From: Maribacter cobaltidurans
Lineage (GTDB): Bacteria; Bacteroidota; Bacteroidia; Flavobacteriales; Flavobacteriaceae
NCBI RefSeq assembly: GCF_002269385.1
Contig: NZ_CP022957.1
Coordinates: forward strand, 677,001 to 741,000
Length of the DNA stretch: 64,000 bases
Direction: 5' to 3'
Position numbers and translations under genes: made by a program
In this document: positions 40,561-48,225 of the stretch, one piece after another
Layout of the letters: every line of letters starts with the position of its first letter
Position numbering within the stretch: position 1 is the first letter of the stretch
Notes under the pieces: model-generated
What the model was told of the DNA's origin: nothing
Databases searched by the model: none
The model's input: the letters and a program-made list of their open reading frames with translations, nothing else

Positions 40561-41676
40561 ATGAAAAACCTAACATTCCTCGTTTTAACATTCATAACCA
40601 TTGTTGCAGTTGGCCAAGAACATTCACACCGGAGTTCAAGATCCTTGACCTTTCCGGATATACCTGGATATAAGAGTATTAAGACCGATTTACATATGCA
40701 TACCGTTTTTTCTGATGGAAATGTTTGGCCTAATATCAGGGTACAAGAAGCCCTTCGAGATAATCTGGATGTTATTTCGCTTACGGAGCATTTGGAATAT
40801 CAACCTCATTCCGAAGATATTCCCCACCCGGATAGAAACCGCTCTTATGAAATCGCTTTACAGGAAGCCAAAGATCATGACCTTCTGATTGTCCATGGTT
40901 CCGAAATTACCCGAGATGCCCCCATGGGGCATAACAATGCCGTTTTTATAGAAGATGCCAACCCCATACTACAGGATAAAGCAGAAAATGCTTTCGCCGA
41001 AGCAAAAAAACAGAATGCTTTTGTATTCTGGAACCATCCGGCCTGGTATGCCCAAAACCCAAATGGAAATCCTATACTGAGCGAATTTCAAAAGAAACGA
41101 ATTAAAAAAGGAGAGCTACACGGTATCGAAGTAATCAATATGACGGATTATGCAGAAGAATCTCTAGCCTTGGCTTTGGAGAATAACCTGACCATCATGG
41201 GGACGAGTGACGTTCATGGTCTCATTGATTGGGATTATACCGAGAAAGGAAACCACCGACCCATTACCCTGGTTTTTGCCAAAGAAAAAAGTCTGCCCTC
41301 TGTAAAGGAGGCGCTATTCGCCGGAAGAACCGTGGCCGTTTACAATGATTTAATGGTAGGTAGGGAAGAATTTTTGATGCCTTTACTGCAAGCAAGCCTT
41401 AAAGTAGAAAAAGCCACTTATGCAGGAAATAGCAATGTGTTGGAAATCGCTGTTTCCAACGTGACCAGTAGTGATCTATTCTTCCAAAACGAATCGGAAT
41501 ATACTTTTTACGATAGCTCGCCCGTTTTTGAAATCGGAGCGGGGGAAACAAAAACACTTCATTTAAAAACCTTGGAACGTAAAACTTCCGTGGACCTAAA
41601 ACTTAAGGCCTTAGGTTGTTTTGTAGCGCCAAAAGTGCAGCCTGTGGTTACTTGGATGGTTCCCACTAAACAATGA
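40561..41676 (+). CDS. PHP-domain phosphodiesterase, Sb-PDE-like
   Basis: A 371-residue exported protein (signal peptide cleaved near VGQ). PHP metal-binding motifs: TDLHMHTVFSDGNV, LTEHLEYQ, HGSEITRDAPMGHNN, FWNHPAWY and MGTSDVHG. The set matches the family around the Sphingobium haloalkyl-phosphodiesterase (Sb-PDE). A role in phosphate scavenging from phosphodiesters is family-based inference. Confidence 0.85.
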   Translation: MKNLTFLVLTFITIVAVGQEHSHRSSRSLTFPDIPGYKSIKTDLHMHTVFSDGNVWPNIRVQEALRDNLDVISLTEHLEYQPHSEDIPHPDRNRSYEIALQEAKDHDLLIVHGSEITRDAPMGHNNAVFIEDANPILQDKAENAFAEAKKQNAFVFWNHPAWYAQNPNGNPILSEFQKKRIKKGELHGIEVINMTDYAEESLALALENNLTIMGTSDVHGLIDWDYTEKGNHRPITLVFAKEKSLPSVKEALFAGRTVAVYNDLMVGREEFLMPLLQASLKVEKATYAGNSNVLEIAVSNVTSSDLFFQNESEYTFYDSSPVFEIGAGETKTLHLKTLERKTSVDLKLKALGCFVAPKVQPVVTWMVPTKQ

Positions 41677-41797
41677 TATAACCGATAATCGAGATTTCAG
41701 ATTTCAGATTTCAAATTATACTTTCACTTCTTGAATGCTACCCATAGTAGTTCTATAAAATAGTTTTAAAAAAATCCCAATATTAAACTTTTTATAT

Positions 41798-41821
41798 TAA
41801 CTTTGTTTTTCAAAGTACTTT
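41798..41821 (+). promoter_or_regulatory. promoter with AAAGTACTTT operator-like palindrome
   Basis: TAACTTTG (41798-41805) matches the -7 consensus and is followed by TTTTTC and the palindrome AAAGTACTTT, just before the ATG at 41825. The 22-bp block 41800-41821 recurs exactly at 42787-42808. A palindrome over the start point is a good place for a repressor, possibly the winged-helix protein encoded nearby. Short AGATTTC direct repeats lie just upstream (about 41694-41717). Confidence 0.6.
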
Positions 41822-41824
41822 TAT

Positions 41825-42460
41825 ATGGAATCAAATAAGTATCTGGAGGATATCATAGAAATCAAAAATATTATGAATCGTTCATCAAGGTTCATATCAT
41901 TAAGTGGCCTATCAGGTGTTCTCGCTGGAATATATGCTTTAATAGGTGCTTTCTTCGCCCATGTGCGCCTTGAACAATCCAATATTAGTCGAGTTGAAGG
42001 TTACTCTGAGAGGGATGTCTTTTTATCGAACAATGAGTTGGTCCGAGATCTTCTTCTAATCGCAATTGCTGTCATAGTCCTAGCATCTTTTACGGGTTTT
42101 CTACTAACACTGAAAAAATCGAAAAAAAGAGGGGAAAAAATATGGGATGCAACAAGCAAACGTTTAGTCATTAATTTTTTGATTCCCCTTTTGGTGGGGG
42201 GCTTTTTTTGTCTGGTTCTTATACAACAGAACAGTGCTTTTTTGGTGGCACCTGCAACCCTTATTTTTTATGGTCTGGCTTGCGTAAACGCAGGTAAATA
42301 TACAATGGGCGATGTGGGGTACATGGGTATGGCATTTATTATCCTTGGTCTTATAAGCACTCAATTTATCGGATATGGATTGTATTTTTGGGCTCTCGGT
42401 TTTGGTGTTTGCCATATAATATATGGCAGTCTAATGTACTTTAAATATGACCAAAAATAG
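41825..42460 (+). CDS. integral membrane protein, unknown function
   Basis: A 211-residue protein with about six hydrophobic segments, the first at about 21-44 (SGLSGVLAGIYALIGAFF). It is the first gene of a cassette, with its own promoter, 18 bp upstream of the winged-helix regulator. Similar proteins paired with such regulators occur in flavobacteria, but I know no function. Confidence 0.7.
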   Translation: MESNKYLEDIIEIKNIMNRSSRFISLSGLSGVLAGIYALIGAFFAHVRLEQSNISRVEGYSERDVFLSNNELVRDLLLIAIAVIVLASFTGFLLTLKKSKKRGEKIWDATSKRLVINFLIPLLVGGFFCLVLIQQNSAFLVAPATLIFYGLACVNAGKYTMGDVGYMGMAFIILGLISTQFIGYGLYFWALGFGVCHIIYGSLMYFKYDQK

Positions 42461-42478
42461 CAGAGACACAAGTTTTAA

Positions 42479-42769
42479 ATGAGTTTAATCGACAATATAA
42501 ACAAGGCTTTTGATCACCGTATACGACTGGGTATAATGTCCGTACTTATGGTGAATGACTATGCCGATTTTAATATGCTAAAGGAACTTCTAGGTGCCAC
42601 TGATGGAAATTTGGCAAGCCATACAAAGGCCTTGGAAAAAGAAGCTTATATCAAGGTTGAAAAGCGATTTGTAGGACGCAAACCTAACACCCGATATTCC
42701 GCTACAAAACTTGGAAGGGCAGAATTTGAGAAACACATCGATGCACTTGAAAAGCTGATAGGGAAATAA
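42479..42769 (+). CDS. winged-helix transcriptional regulator (HTH_34-like)
   Basis: A 96-residue DNA-binding protein. FDHRIRLGIMSVLMVNDYADFN, LLGATDGNLASHTKALEKEAYI and RKPNTRYSATKLGRAEFEKHI match the small MarR/ArsR-like winged-helix family PF13601. It lies between two genes whose promoters share an AAAGTACTTT palindrome, so it probably controls the cassette. Whether it represses or activates is unknown. Confidence 0.83.
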   Translation: MSLIDNINKAFDHRIRLGIMSVLMVNDYADFNMLKELLGATDGNLASHTKALEKEAYIKVEKRFVGRKPNTRYSATKLGRAEFEKHIDALEKLIGK

Positions 42770-42786
42770 AAAAAATTTATGTTATT

Positions 42787-42808
42787 ACTTTGTTTTTCAA
42801 AGTACTTT
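42787..42808 (+). promoter_or_regulatory. second copy of the 22-bp promoter/operator block
   Basis: Identical to 41800-41821, including the palindrome AAAGTACTTT. The -7 here reads TTACTTTG (one mismatch). It lies between the regulator and the Coq4-like gene, 22 bp before the ATG at 42830. Confidence 0.6.
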
Positions 42809-42829
42809 ATATTTCCATTAATAAGAGCT

Positions 42830-43273
42830 ATGATATTAGAAAAGTTATACGAAATCAGTCTAAAACCTTATCGTTTATTTAAGAAAAATGAGGCTTGGAA
42901 ATTAAATGTAACCGACCTATTAAGGTATCCTGAACATAGTTTGGGTTATGCCCTAGGCCGTTTTTTGTTAAATAATCTTTTTGATTTACAGGGCAAATCA
43001 GAAAATCATGATGTGTTTCATGTACTAACGGGTATAGGTGTTACGATACTGGAAGAAATAGAAATGCAATTTTACCTTATGGGCAATGGTAAAAGAAGTT
43101 TTTATCTCTTTTCAGTCATATTTCTAGGGTCCGTTTTCTATCCAGAAAAGATGAAATTCTTTGTACGTCATTATTACCAAGGTAAAAATGCATTACCCTT
43201 TTATCAACTTGACTTTTATAAACTTTTAGACCAACCTATTGAACGTCTAAAGAATACTTTATCAATACATTAA
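42830..43273 (+). CDS. Coq4-like protein
   Basis: A 147-residue protein. The motif HDVFHVLTG with Glu twelve residues after the second His fits the HDxxHx11E zinc motif of Coq4, the ubiquinone-complex protein recently shown in other species to act in C1 decarboxylation. The start is set at 42830 (MILEKLYEIS) rather than 42779, since the earlier frame overlaps the promoter block. Bacteroidota make menaquinone, not ubiquinone, so the role here is unclear. Confidence 0.75.
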   Translation: MILEKLYEISLKPYRLFKKNEAWKLNVTDLLRYPEHSLGYALGRFLLNNLFDLQGKSENHDVFHVLTGIGVTILEEIEMQFYLMGNGKRSFYLFSVIFLGSVFYPEKMKFFVRHYYQGKNALPFYQLDFYKLLDQPIERLKNTLSIH

Positions 43274-43284
43274 AATTCAATCAT

Positions 43285-43395
43285 ATGAAAACAGGCCCAA
43301 AAACATTGTCTACTATATCACAAAACCTTTTTCTAATACTTGGTTTTGTACTACTTAGAATCATAATTCTAATTAATTCCATATTGTCAAAATAA
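43285..43395 (+). CDS. 36-residue single-span membrane peptide
   Basis: A short frame starting ATG 43285 and ending TAA 43395, with a cytoplasmic-looking N-terminus (MKTGPKTLSTISQN) and a hydrophobic stretch LFLILGFVLLRIIILINSIL. It lies 11 bp after the Coq4-like gene and 12 bp before the DUF4153 gene in a tight cluster, which supports expression. Confidence 0.45.
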   Translation: MKTGPKTLSTISQNLFLILGFVLLRIIILINSILSK

Positions 43396-43407
43396 ATAGT
43401 ATCAATT

Positions 43408-44811
43408 ATGAACATTCATCTTAAATCCATCGCATCGGCCATTACGTTTAACTTCCTTTTTTATAGTAAAAGTTTTGGTCTAAATCTCTTTCTGATTTCG
43501 ATTCTAGTAGTTACCCTACTGTCCACTCTTAGAACGGATAAGCACATACCCAAGGTATTTGCTTTTACCTACATCATTAGTGCAATCTTTGTTTTTGTTA
43601 ATCCTACAGGATTTACAATTTTTGTCCATTTCATGGCATTTTTGGTATTTGTTGGAAAATCTATCTCCCCTCAAAGTTCTTTATACCTGTCCTGGCTCCT
43701 AGGCGGAATAAATATCTGTATTGCCTGGATATCCAATTACATACAAAAACACAAAACCGATGCCAAAAAAGAAGCAAAAGGTTTATCGCCTAAATTGTTA
43801 AACCGACTAAAGGGTTTTGTCATTGCCTCAATTTTATTGGTTTTGTTTGCGATGCTCTACAAAAATGCCAATCCCGTTTTTGAAAATCTTATAACAAAAA
43901 TCGACCTTGATTTTATTAGCCTACCGTGGTTATTATTTACCATCGCGGGTTATATACTTTTTCTGAACATATTAAGACCGCTAAGTGCACAAGAACTTGT
44001 GGCCTTTGACCTGGCCCAAAATAATGAACTTGAGCATCCTAAAGAAATTATTCTAATTCAGGCTAAGAAAAAATTACAGAGTGAACATACATTGGGGAGT
44101 ATCGTCTTTTTGGCACTTAATTTATTGCTAGTCGTATTTTTGGTTACTGATTTGATTTACCTCGTCCAACAATCCGAGATTACCAATTCACAATACTCGG
44201 AAGCAGTACATCAAGGGGTTTATGCGCTTATGTTTTCCGTCGTATGTGCCATTATTCTAATACTCTATTTCTTTAGGGGCAACCTTAACTTTTTTAAAGG
44301 TAATGGGCGTATCAAAAAGCTAACCTATCTATGGATTGGCCTTAACTTTGCTCTAATCCTGTTTACTACCTATAAGAACTACATATATGTGGAAACATTA
44401 GGTCTTACGTATAAACGGATTGGCGTTTTTATATACCTTACATTAACTCTTACCGGCCTGATAACGGCCTATATTAAAGTAGCGCAAGTAAAGAACTTTA
44501 TTTTTCTATTACGCTCCAATATTGCAACCATTTTTATATTTCTAATACTCAGCGCTGCTGTACCTTGGGACAAAGTCATAACTTCTTTCAACTTGAACTC
44601 GCTTGATTTGCCAGATATTGCTTATTTGGTTGAACTTGATGAAACCAATTCTGTTCAATTATACAATTATGCCAAAAAGAATACATCAACATTAGATAGT
44701 CGGATTCGAGGGGATATTGAAGCAAAGTATGCTGAATTCCAAGAAAAGCAAGCCAAAAAAACTTGGCAAGAATTCACCATACACCAATTAACTGAAAATC
44801 TTACGAAATGA
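43408..44811 (+). CDS. DUF4153/DUF4173 membrane protein
   Basis: A 467-residue inner-membrane protein with about ten to twelve hydrophobic segments and a polar C-terminal tail (about 410-467). Shape and size match the DUF4153/DUF4173 membrane family. It overlaps the next gene by 4 bp (ATGA). Confidence 0.75.
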   Translation: MNIHLKSIASAITFNFLFYSKSFGLNLFLISILVVTLLSTLRTDKHIPKVFAFTYIISAIFVFVNPTGFTIFVHFMAFLVFVGKSISPQSSLYLSWLLGGINICIAWISNYIQKHKTDAKKEAKGLSPKLLNRLKGFVIASILLVLFAMLYKNANPVFENLITKIDLDFISLPWLLFTIAGYILFLNILRPLSAQELVAFDLAQNNELEHPKEIILIQAKKKLQSEHTLGSIVFLALNLLLVVFLVTDLIYLVQQSEITNSQYSEAVHQGVYALMFSVVCAIILILYFFRGNLNFFKGNGRIKKLTYLWIGLNFALILFTTYKNYIYVETLGLTYKRIGVFIYLTLTLTGLITAYIKVAQVKNFIFLLRSNIATIFIFLILSAAVPWDKVITSFNLNSLDLPDIAYLVELDETNSVQLYNYAKKNTSTLDSRIRGDIEAKYAEFQEKQAKKTWQEFTIHQLTENLTK

Positions 44812-45104
44812 TGCTTTTGTTCAAACACCGATGGAACAGAATATGCGTGCGTATTGCAATATGGTTTTTTGTCATTTTCACGATTCTGATGCTTTTATGC
44901 CTAATCAAGGACAATAATGTTTTTCAAATCGTTTTCCTAGCAGTTGTCATACTCTATTTTCCCATTACACTGGGAATATTCTTCTTCCTTTTTCTAAATA
45001 CCTTGACCAATATAAGGGATATCCAAGAACATTTTATGACGCTCCTCCTTGTTTTGTTAAACTTTCCTTTCGGGGTTTTGTATGTAACCTTTTTACCTTT
45101 TTGA
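44808..45104 (+). CDS. small membrane protein, unknown function
   Basis: A 98-residue protein with three hydrophobic segments. Translationally coupled to the DUF4153 gene by a 4-bp overlap and 4 bp before the DUF1361 gene. No family recognised. Confidence 0.6.
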   Translation: MMLLFKHRWNRICVRIAIWFFVIFTILMLLCLIKDNNVFQIVFLAVVILYFPITLGIFFFLFLNTLTNIRDIQEHFMTLLLVLLNFPFGVLYVTFLPF

Positions 45105-45108
45105 TCCA

Positions 45109-45786
45109 ATGAAAATTTTTAAATACATCCGAAGTAAATTTGCCCCCGCGCATATAAATATAGGCCTTTCTATAGCCTTTGCACTTTTAGGGCTATTGGT
45201 CAGGATTCAGTTGACGAATAGTCTTTTTTATTTCTTTTTGGTATGGAATCTTTTTTTGGCGGGAATTCCCTTTTTAATAACCGAGCTCTTAAAAAGGTTC
45301 CATAGATTACAAATAGCAAAACCTCTTATGGTAGTATCTTTTCTCTTATGGTTGTTATTTTTACCCAACAGCCCGTACATCATCACGGATTTGATTCATT
45401 TAAACAATAAACATTCATATATATTATGGTTAGATTTGTTTTTGATCTTTGTTTTTGCCCTAAACGGACTGCTCCTTGGATTATTGTCAATGATGGAAAT
45501 GAGTAAAATACTACAGGAGAAACTTGGTCGTACCACTACAAAATATATACTCTTTAATGTTTGTTTATTGAGTGGCTATGGTATTTATTTGGGCAGATTT
45601 CTTCGTTTTAATTCATGGGACATAATAACCCAGCCCATAACCCTATTAATTAAACTCTTGGAAAGCATTAAAGACCCAAAAGTCTGGTTATTCTCCTTAT
45701 TGTTTGGAGGCTTTATTTGGATTCTTTTCATCTTTTTTCAATCAGTCGGATCATCGGGGACATCTCAGAAATTAATTAAAAGATGA
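45109..45786 (+). CDS. DUF1361 membrane protein
   Basis: A 225-residue protein with about seven hydrophobic segments and the family block LWLLFLPNSPYIITDLIHLN. Its stop overlaps the start of the broken DUF2809 gene (ATGA at 45783-45786). DUF1361 and DUF2809 are frequent neighbours; function unknown. Confidence 0.85.
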   Translation: MKIFKYIRSKFAPAHINIGLSIAFALLGLLVRIQLTNSLFYFFLVWNLFLAGIPFLITELLKRFHRLQIAKPLMVVSFLLWLLFLPNSPYIITDLIHLNNKHSYILWLDLFLIFVFALNGLLLGLLSMMEMSKILQEKLGRTTTKYILFNVCLLSGYGIYLGRFLRFNSWDIITQPITLLIKLLESIKDPKVWLFSLLFGGFIWILFIFFQSVGSSGTSQKLIKR

Positions 45787-46168
45787 ACACTTTCAATTTA
45801 AACTTCGGCCTAAAATATTTTTTACTGTTCCTTATGCTACTGATGTCGGAAATTGTAATAGCATACTTTCTTAAGGACGGGTTTATAAGACATGTATTTG
45901 TGAATTACCCGGTTGTCTTACTACTATATAGCTTAGTAAAGAGTTTTTGAATAAAAGGGTTTTTGACCTTGCATAATTTACATTATTAGTAGCTTTCCTT
46001 ATAGAACTTCTACAATTGACTCCTTTTTTGGAGATTCTGGGTTTAGATTCAAAAGTTTGGGCCTTGTTACTTTTTGGCAACAGCTTTAGTTTTACAGACT
46101 TGGTTGCCTATACCTTTGGCTTTTTCACTGTTATAATTTCAGAAAATTTATGCATTCAATTGAAATGA
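45783..46168 (+). pseudogene. DUF2809 remnant with frameshift and internal stop
   Basis: The frame from ATG 45783 encodes MNTFNLNFGLKYFLLFLMLL through YSLVKSF, then stops at a T-run (about 45944-45949). One extra T restores reading, but an in-frame TAA follows after VFDLA. Then comes LLVAFLIELLQLTPFLEILG, with FSFTDLVAYTFGF to a TGA at 46168, all typical DUF2809. Two lesions make this a real pseudogene. Its end overlaps the converging dehydrogenase gene. Confidence 0.85.
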
Positions 46169-47374
46169 ACCCTTATCTCCATTTACATAGTCCTGTAAAT
46201 AAATATATCGCTCTGTAAGCTTACCGTCTTGCGTCATCCTCGCACGTTGCAGGATACCGTCCTTATCATTATTAAAAAAAGCAGGAATAACGTTTTTTAC
46301 AAAAGCTTCGCCAAATCCCTCACTGGCATCACGTGGTAATTCACAGGGTAGATTGTCCACGGCCATGACGGCTATGGCATCAGGATTTTTGAAGTCGGTT
46401 TCCGATTCTGTTTTTGGGTCATAGCCATAGATTGGGTCTGCAATGGTCGATGGCTTAATGGTTGAGGCCACCGGTCCGTCAATATCGCAACTGACATCTG
46501 CAACCACCCGAATCTTAAAATCCGGGTGTTTGGCATCTTCCCGTGTATAAAGGTAAGGTGCTCCCTGCCCGTAAAAATGTCCCGCAATATAAAAGTCGGT
46601 TACTTTGGTAAATCTGAAAAAATTGGATTTATATTCTTCTGGATGGGCAAAAAAATCTGCTTTATTTCCCCTAACCCCGTCTTTTCGTTTGTTATATTCC
46701 CCAGCATCGATTTGGCAGTAGACCGGTTCATTAAATTCTTCTTCAAGGAATTCGCTAACGTTTACCCTGCGCATTCCCATACCATCCAACATTTCTCTGG
46801 AACCATTACCTACCCTTCCCCTGCCGGTAAGCAGTACTTTGATATTGGGTAGTTTCAATTTTTTTAGTTCGCTTATCAGCGCTTGTTGATCAGGTAATGC
46901 ATTTGCTTTTGGCAATTGAAACAAGTCGTATTTAAGTCCGTATGCCCTAAAACCATTATAAGCGCCAACGATACCGGCATAACGGCCAAAAGCCACCAAA
47001 CGCTGTTCCTTGGGATTGGTAATTACCTCATGATCGTACAGTTCGATATTTTTTTCCAAAATGGCGCGTAACAAATCTCGATTATAGGGCTGCTTTTTAA
47101 TGGTATGTGAAAAGAAAAAGTATTTTTTGTTGGGAATAAGGGCATCTATCGGAACTTCCTTGACCCCCAAGAGCACGTCACAGTTTTCCATAGCGTTTTC
47201 CACTGGGATTCCCAATTGTCTATACGACTCGTCATCGTAAGCCCTAATGGGCGAAGGTTCCACAATTATCTGCGCCTTGGGAAAACTATCTACGACTTTT
47301 TGGCAGGCCTTCGGTGACAAAACTACCCTACGATCGGGGGGATTCTTGCGTTCTCTTATGATTCCGAACTTCAT
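46148..47374 (-). CDS. NAD(P)-dependent oxidoreductase, saccharopine/alanine dehydrogenase-like
   Basis: A 408-residue protein. The N-terminal AlaDh/PNT domain has GIIRERKNPPDRRVVLSP; the central dinucleotide fold has GRGRVGNGSREMLDGMG. The architecture suits saccharopine dehydrogenase (lysine-forming type) or a related amino-acid dehydrogenase. The substrate is not decided by motifs. It converges with the DUF2809 remnant. Confidence 0.75.
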   Translation of the reverse strand: MKFGIIRERKNPPDRRVVLSPKACQKVVDSFPKAQIIVEPSPIRAYDDESYRQLGIPVENAMENCDVLLGVKEVPIDALIPNKKYFFFSHTIKKQPYNRDLLRAILEKNIELYDHEVITNPKEQRLVAFGRYAGIVGAYNGFRAYGLKYDLFQLPKANALPDQQALISELKKLKLPNIKVLLTGRGRVGNGSREMLDGMGMRRVNVSEFLEEEFNEPVYCQIDAGEYNKRKDGVRGNKADFFAHPEEYKSNFFRFTKVTDFYIAGHFYGQGAPYLYTREDAKHPDFKIRVVADVSCDIDGPVASTIKPSTIADPIYGYDPKTESETDFKNPDAIAVMAVDNLPCELPRDASEGFGEAFVKNVIPAFFNNDKDGILQRARMTQDGKLTERYIYLQDYVNGDKGSFQLNA

Positions 47375-47591
47375 ATAGGTTTTGGTATAAATATTGCATA
47401 AATGTAAAGGGAATTGTAGCGGTTAGCAAACTTTTGTTAGCTTTGCTCCCCTGCGTTAGGGATAGAGGCGATATCCTTTTTTCTGTCATTTCGAGCGGAG
47501 TAGAAAAACAGAAAAAGATAAAGCCGATAGCCTGACCTTTTGAACAAAAGGGAACGCCCTGCAAATATTAAAATAAGTTCATTTACATATT

Positions 47592-47988
47592 GGGGCCGAC
47601 TGGTTTTGACAGCAAGACCAATGGCATTGTAAGCATGCCGAGCGCTGGGGTACAGCTCGTTAATATCATACTTCACACTTTTAATTGGCGAAAATAATTA
47701 CGCTCTTGCCGCATAATCTGAATTATAGTAGGATATGCCTCGTCCCTACAAGGTAGGGAAGCGAGATGTTCCTGAATAGCCCTTGTTGACGGCGATTCAT
47801 TTAGGAGCACCAGAAAAGTCAACACAAGGGTATCCGCTCGCTTTGGCGGTGCCTCTAAAACCTTAAGAAGATAAGTGTACATTAGGCGGTTTCTGGTCAG
47901 GTGTACATCGAAAACCAAACAGATACTAAGCATGTAGAAAGCACTGACGTTGCTTGTTTGGACGAGGGTTCGAATCCCTCCGGCTCCA
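47592..47988 (+). ncRNA. ssrA: tmRNA
   Basis: Starts GGGGCCGA and ends CGGCTCC plus discriminator A; these pair as a 7-bp acceptor stem (one G-U). A T-arm GAGGG-TTCGAAT-CCCTC lies at the 3' end. The tag-coding stretch 47687-47713 encodes GENNYALAA, with stop TAA at 47714-47716, the flavobacterial form. CCA is not encoded (CTA follows). The 3' end serves as an integration site for the island behind it. Confidence 0.96.
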
Positions 47989-47991
47989 CTA
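47976..47991. repeat. attL-like core in the tmRNA 3' end
   Basis: CCCTCCGGCTCCACTA, shared exactly with 60029-60044. It covers part of the T-arm and acceptor end of the tmRNA, so insertion leaves the gene intact. Confidence 0.75.
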
Positions 47992-48011
47992 GAATAGTAC
48001 CATAACTATTC

Positions 48012-48053
48012 AAAAACCCCTTAATCATATGATTATCAGGGGTTTTTCTTTTT
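48012..48053 (+). terminator. tmRNA terminator supplied inside the island
   Basis: AAAAACCCCT / AGGGGTTTTT form a 10-bp stem around the palindrome TAATCATATGATTA with a 2-nt bulge, followed by TTCTTTTTT. Confidence 0.8.
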
Positions 48054-48091
48054 TACGGTATCAAATGAATCGTTTTAAAACCGTATTTTAT

Positions 48092-48110
48092 GTGACCTAT
48101 TCGGTGAGTA
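48092..48110. repeat. left copy of 19-bp direct repeat
   Basis: GTGACCTATTCGGTGAGTA, exact match to 59951-59969 in the same orientation, 100 bp inside the left core. Probable integrase arm-binding site. Confidence 0.7.
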
Positions 48111-48136
48111 CTTTTTTTTAAAAAAAACACTCACCG
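48102..48136. repeat. inverted repeat with T8A8 centre
   Basis: CGGTGAGT (48102-48109) pairs with ACTCACCG (48129-48136) around T8A8. The left arm is part of the 19-bp repeat, so the element end carries both a direct and an inverted site. Confidence 0.7.
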
Positions 48137-48225
48137 ATTTACTTGTAATTAACTGATATAATGTTAATTATGAAAATAGTATTTTCCTTTTTTGTACCTT
48201 TATTTCTGTTAAAAAGATATTTAAA

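Noticed and set aside
47673..47933. 86-codon frame on the minus strand
   Set aside because: It lies wholly within the tmRNA.
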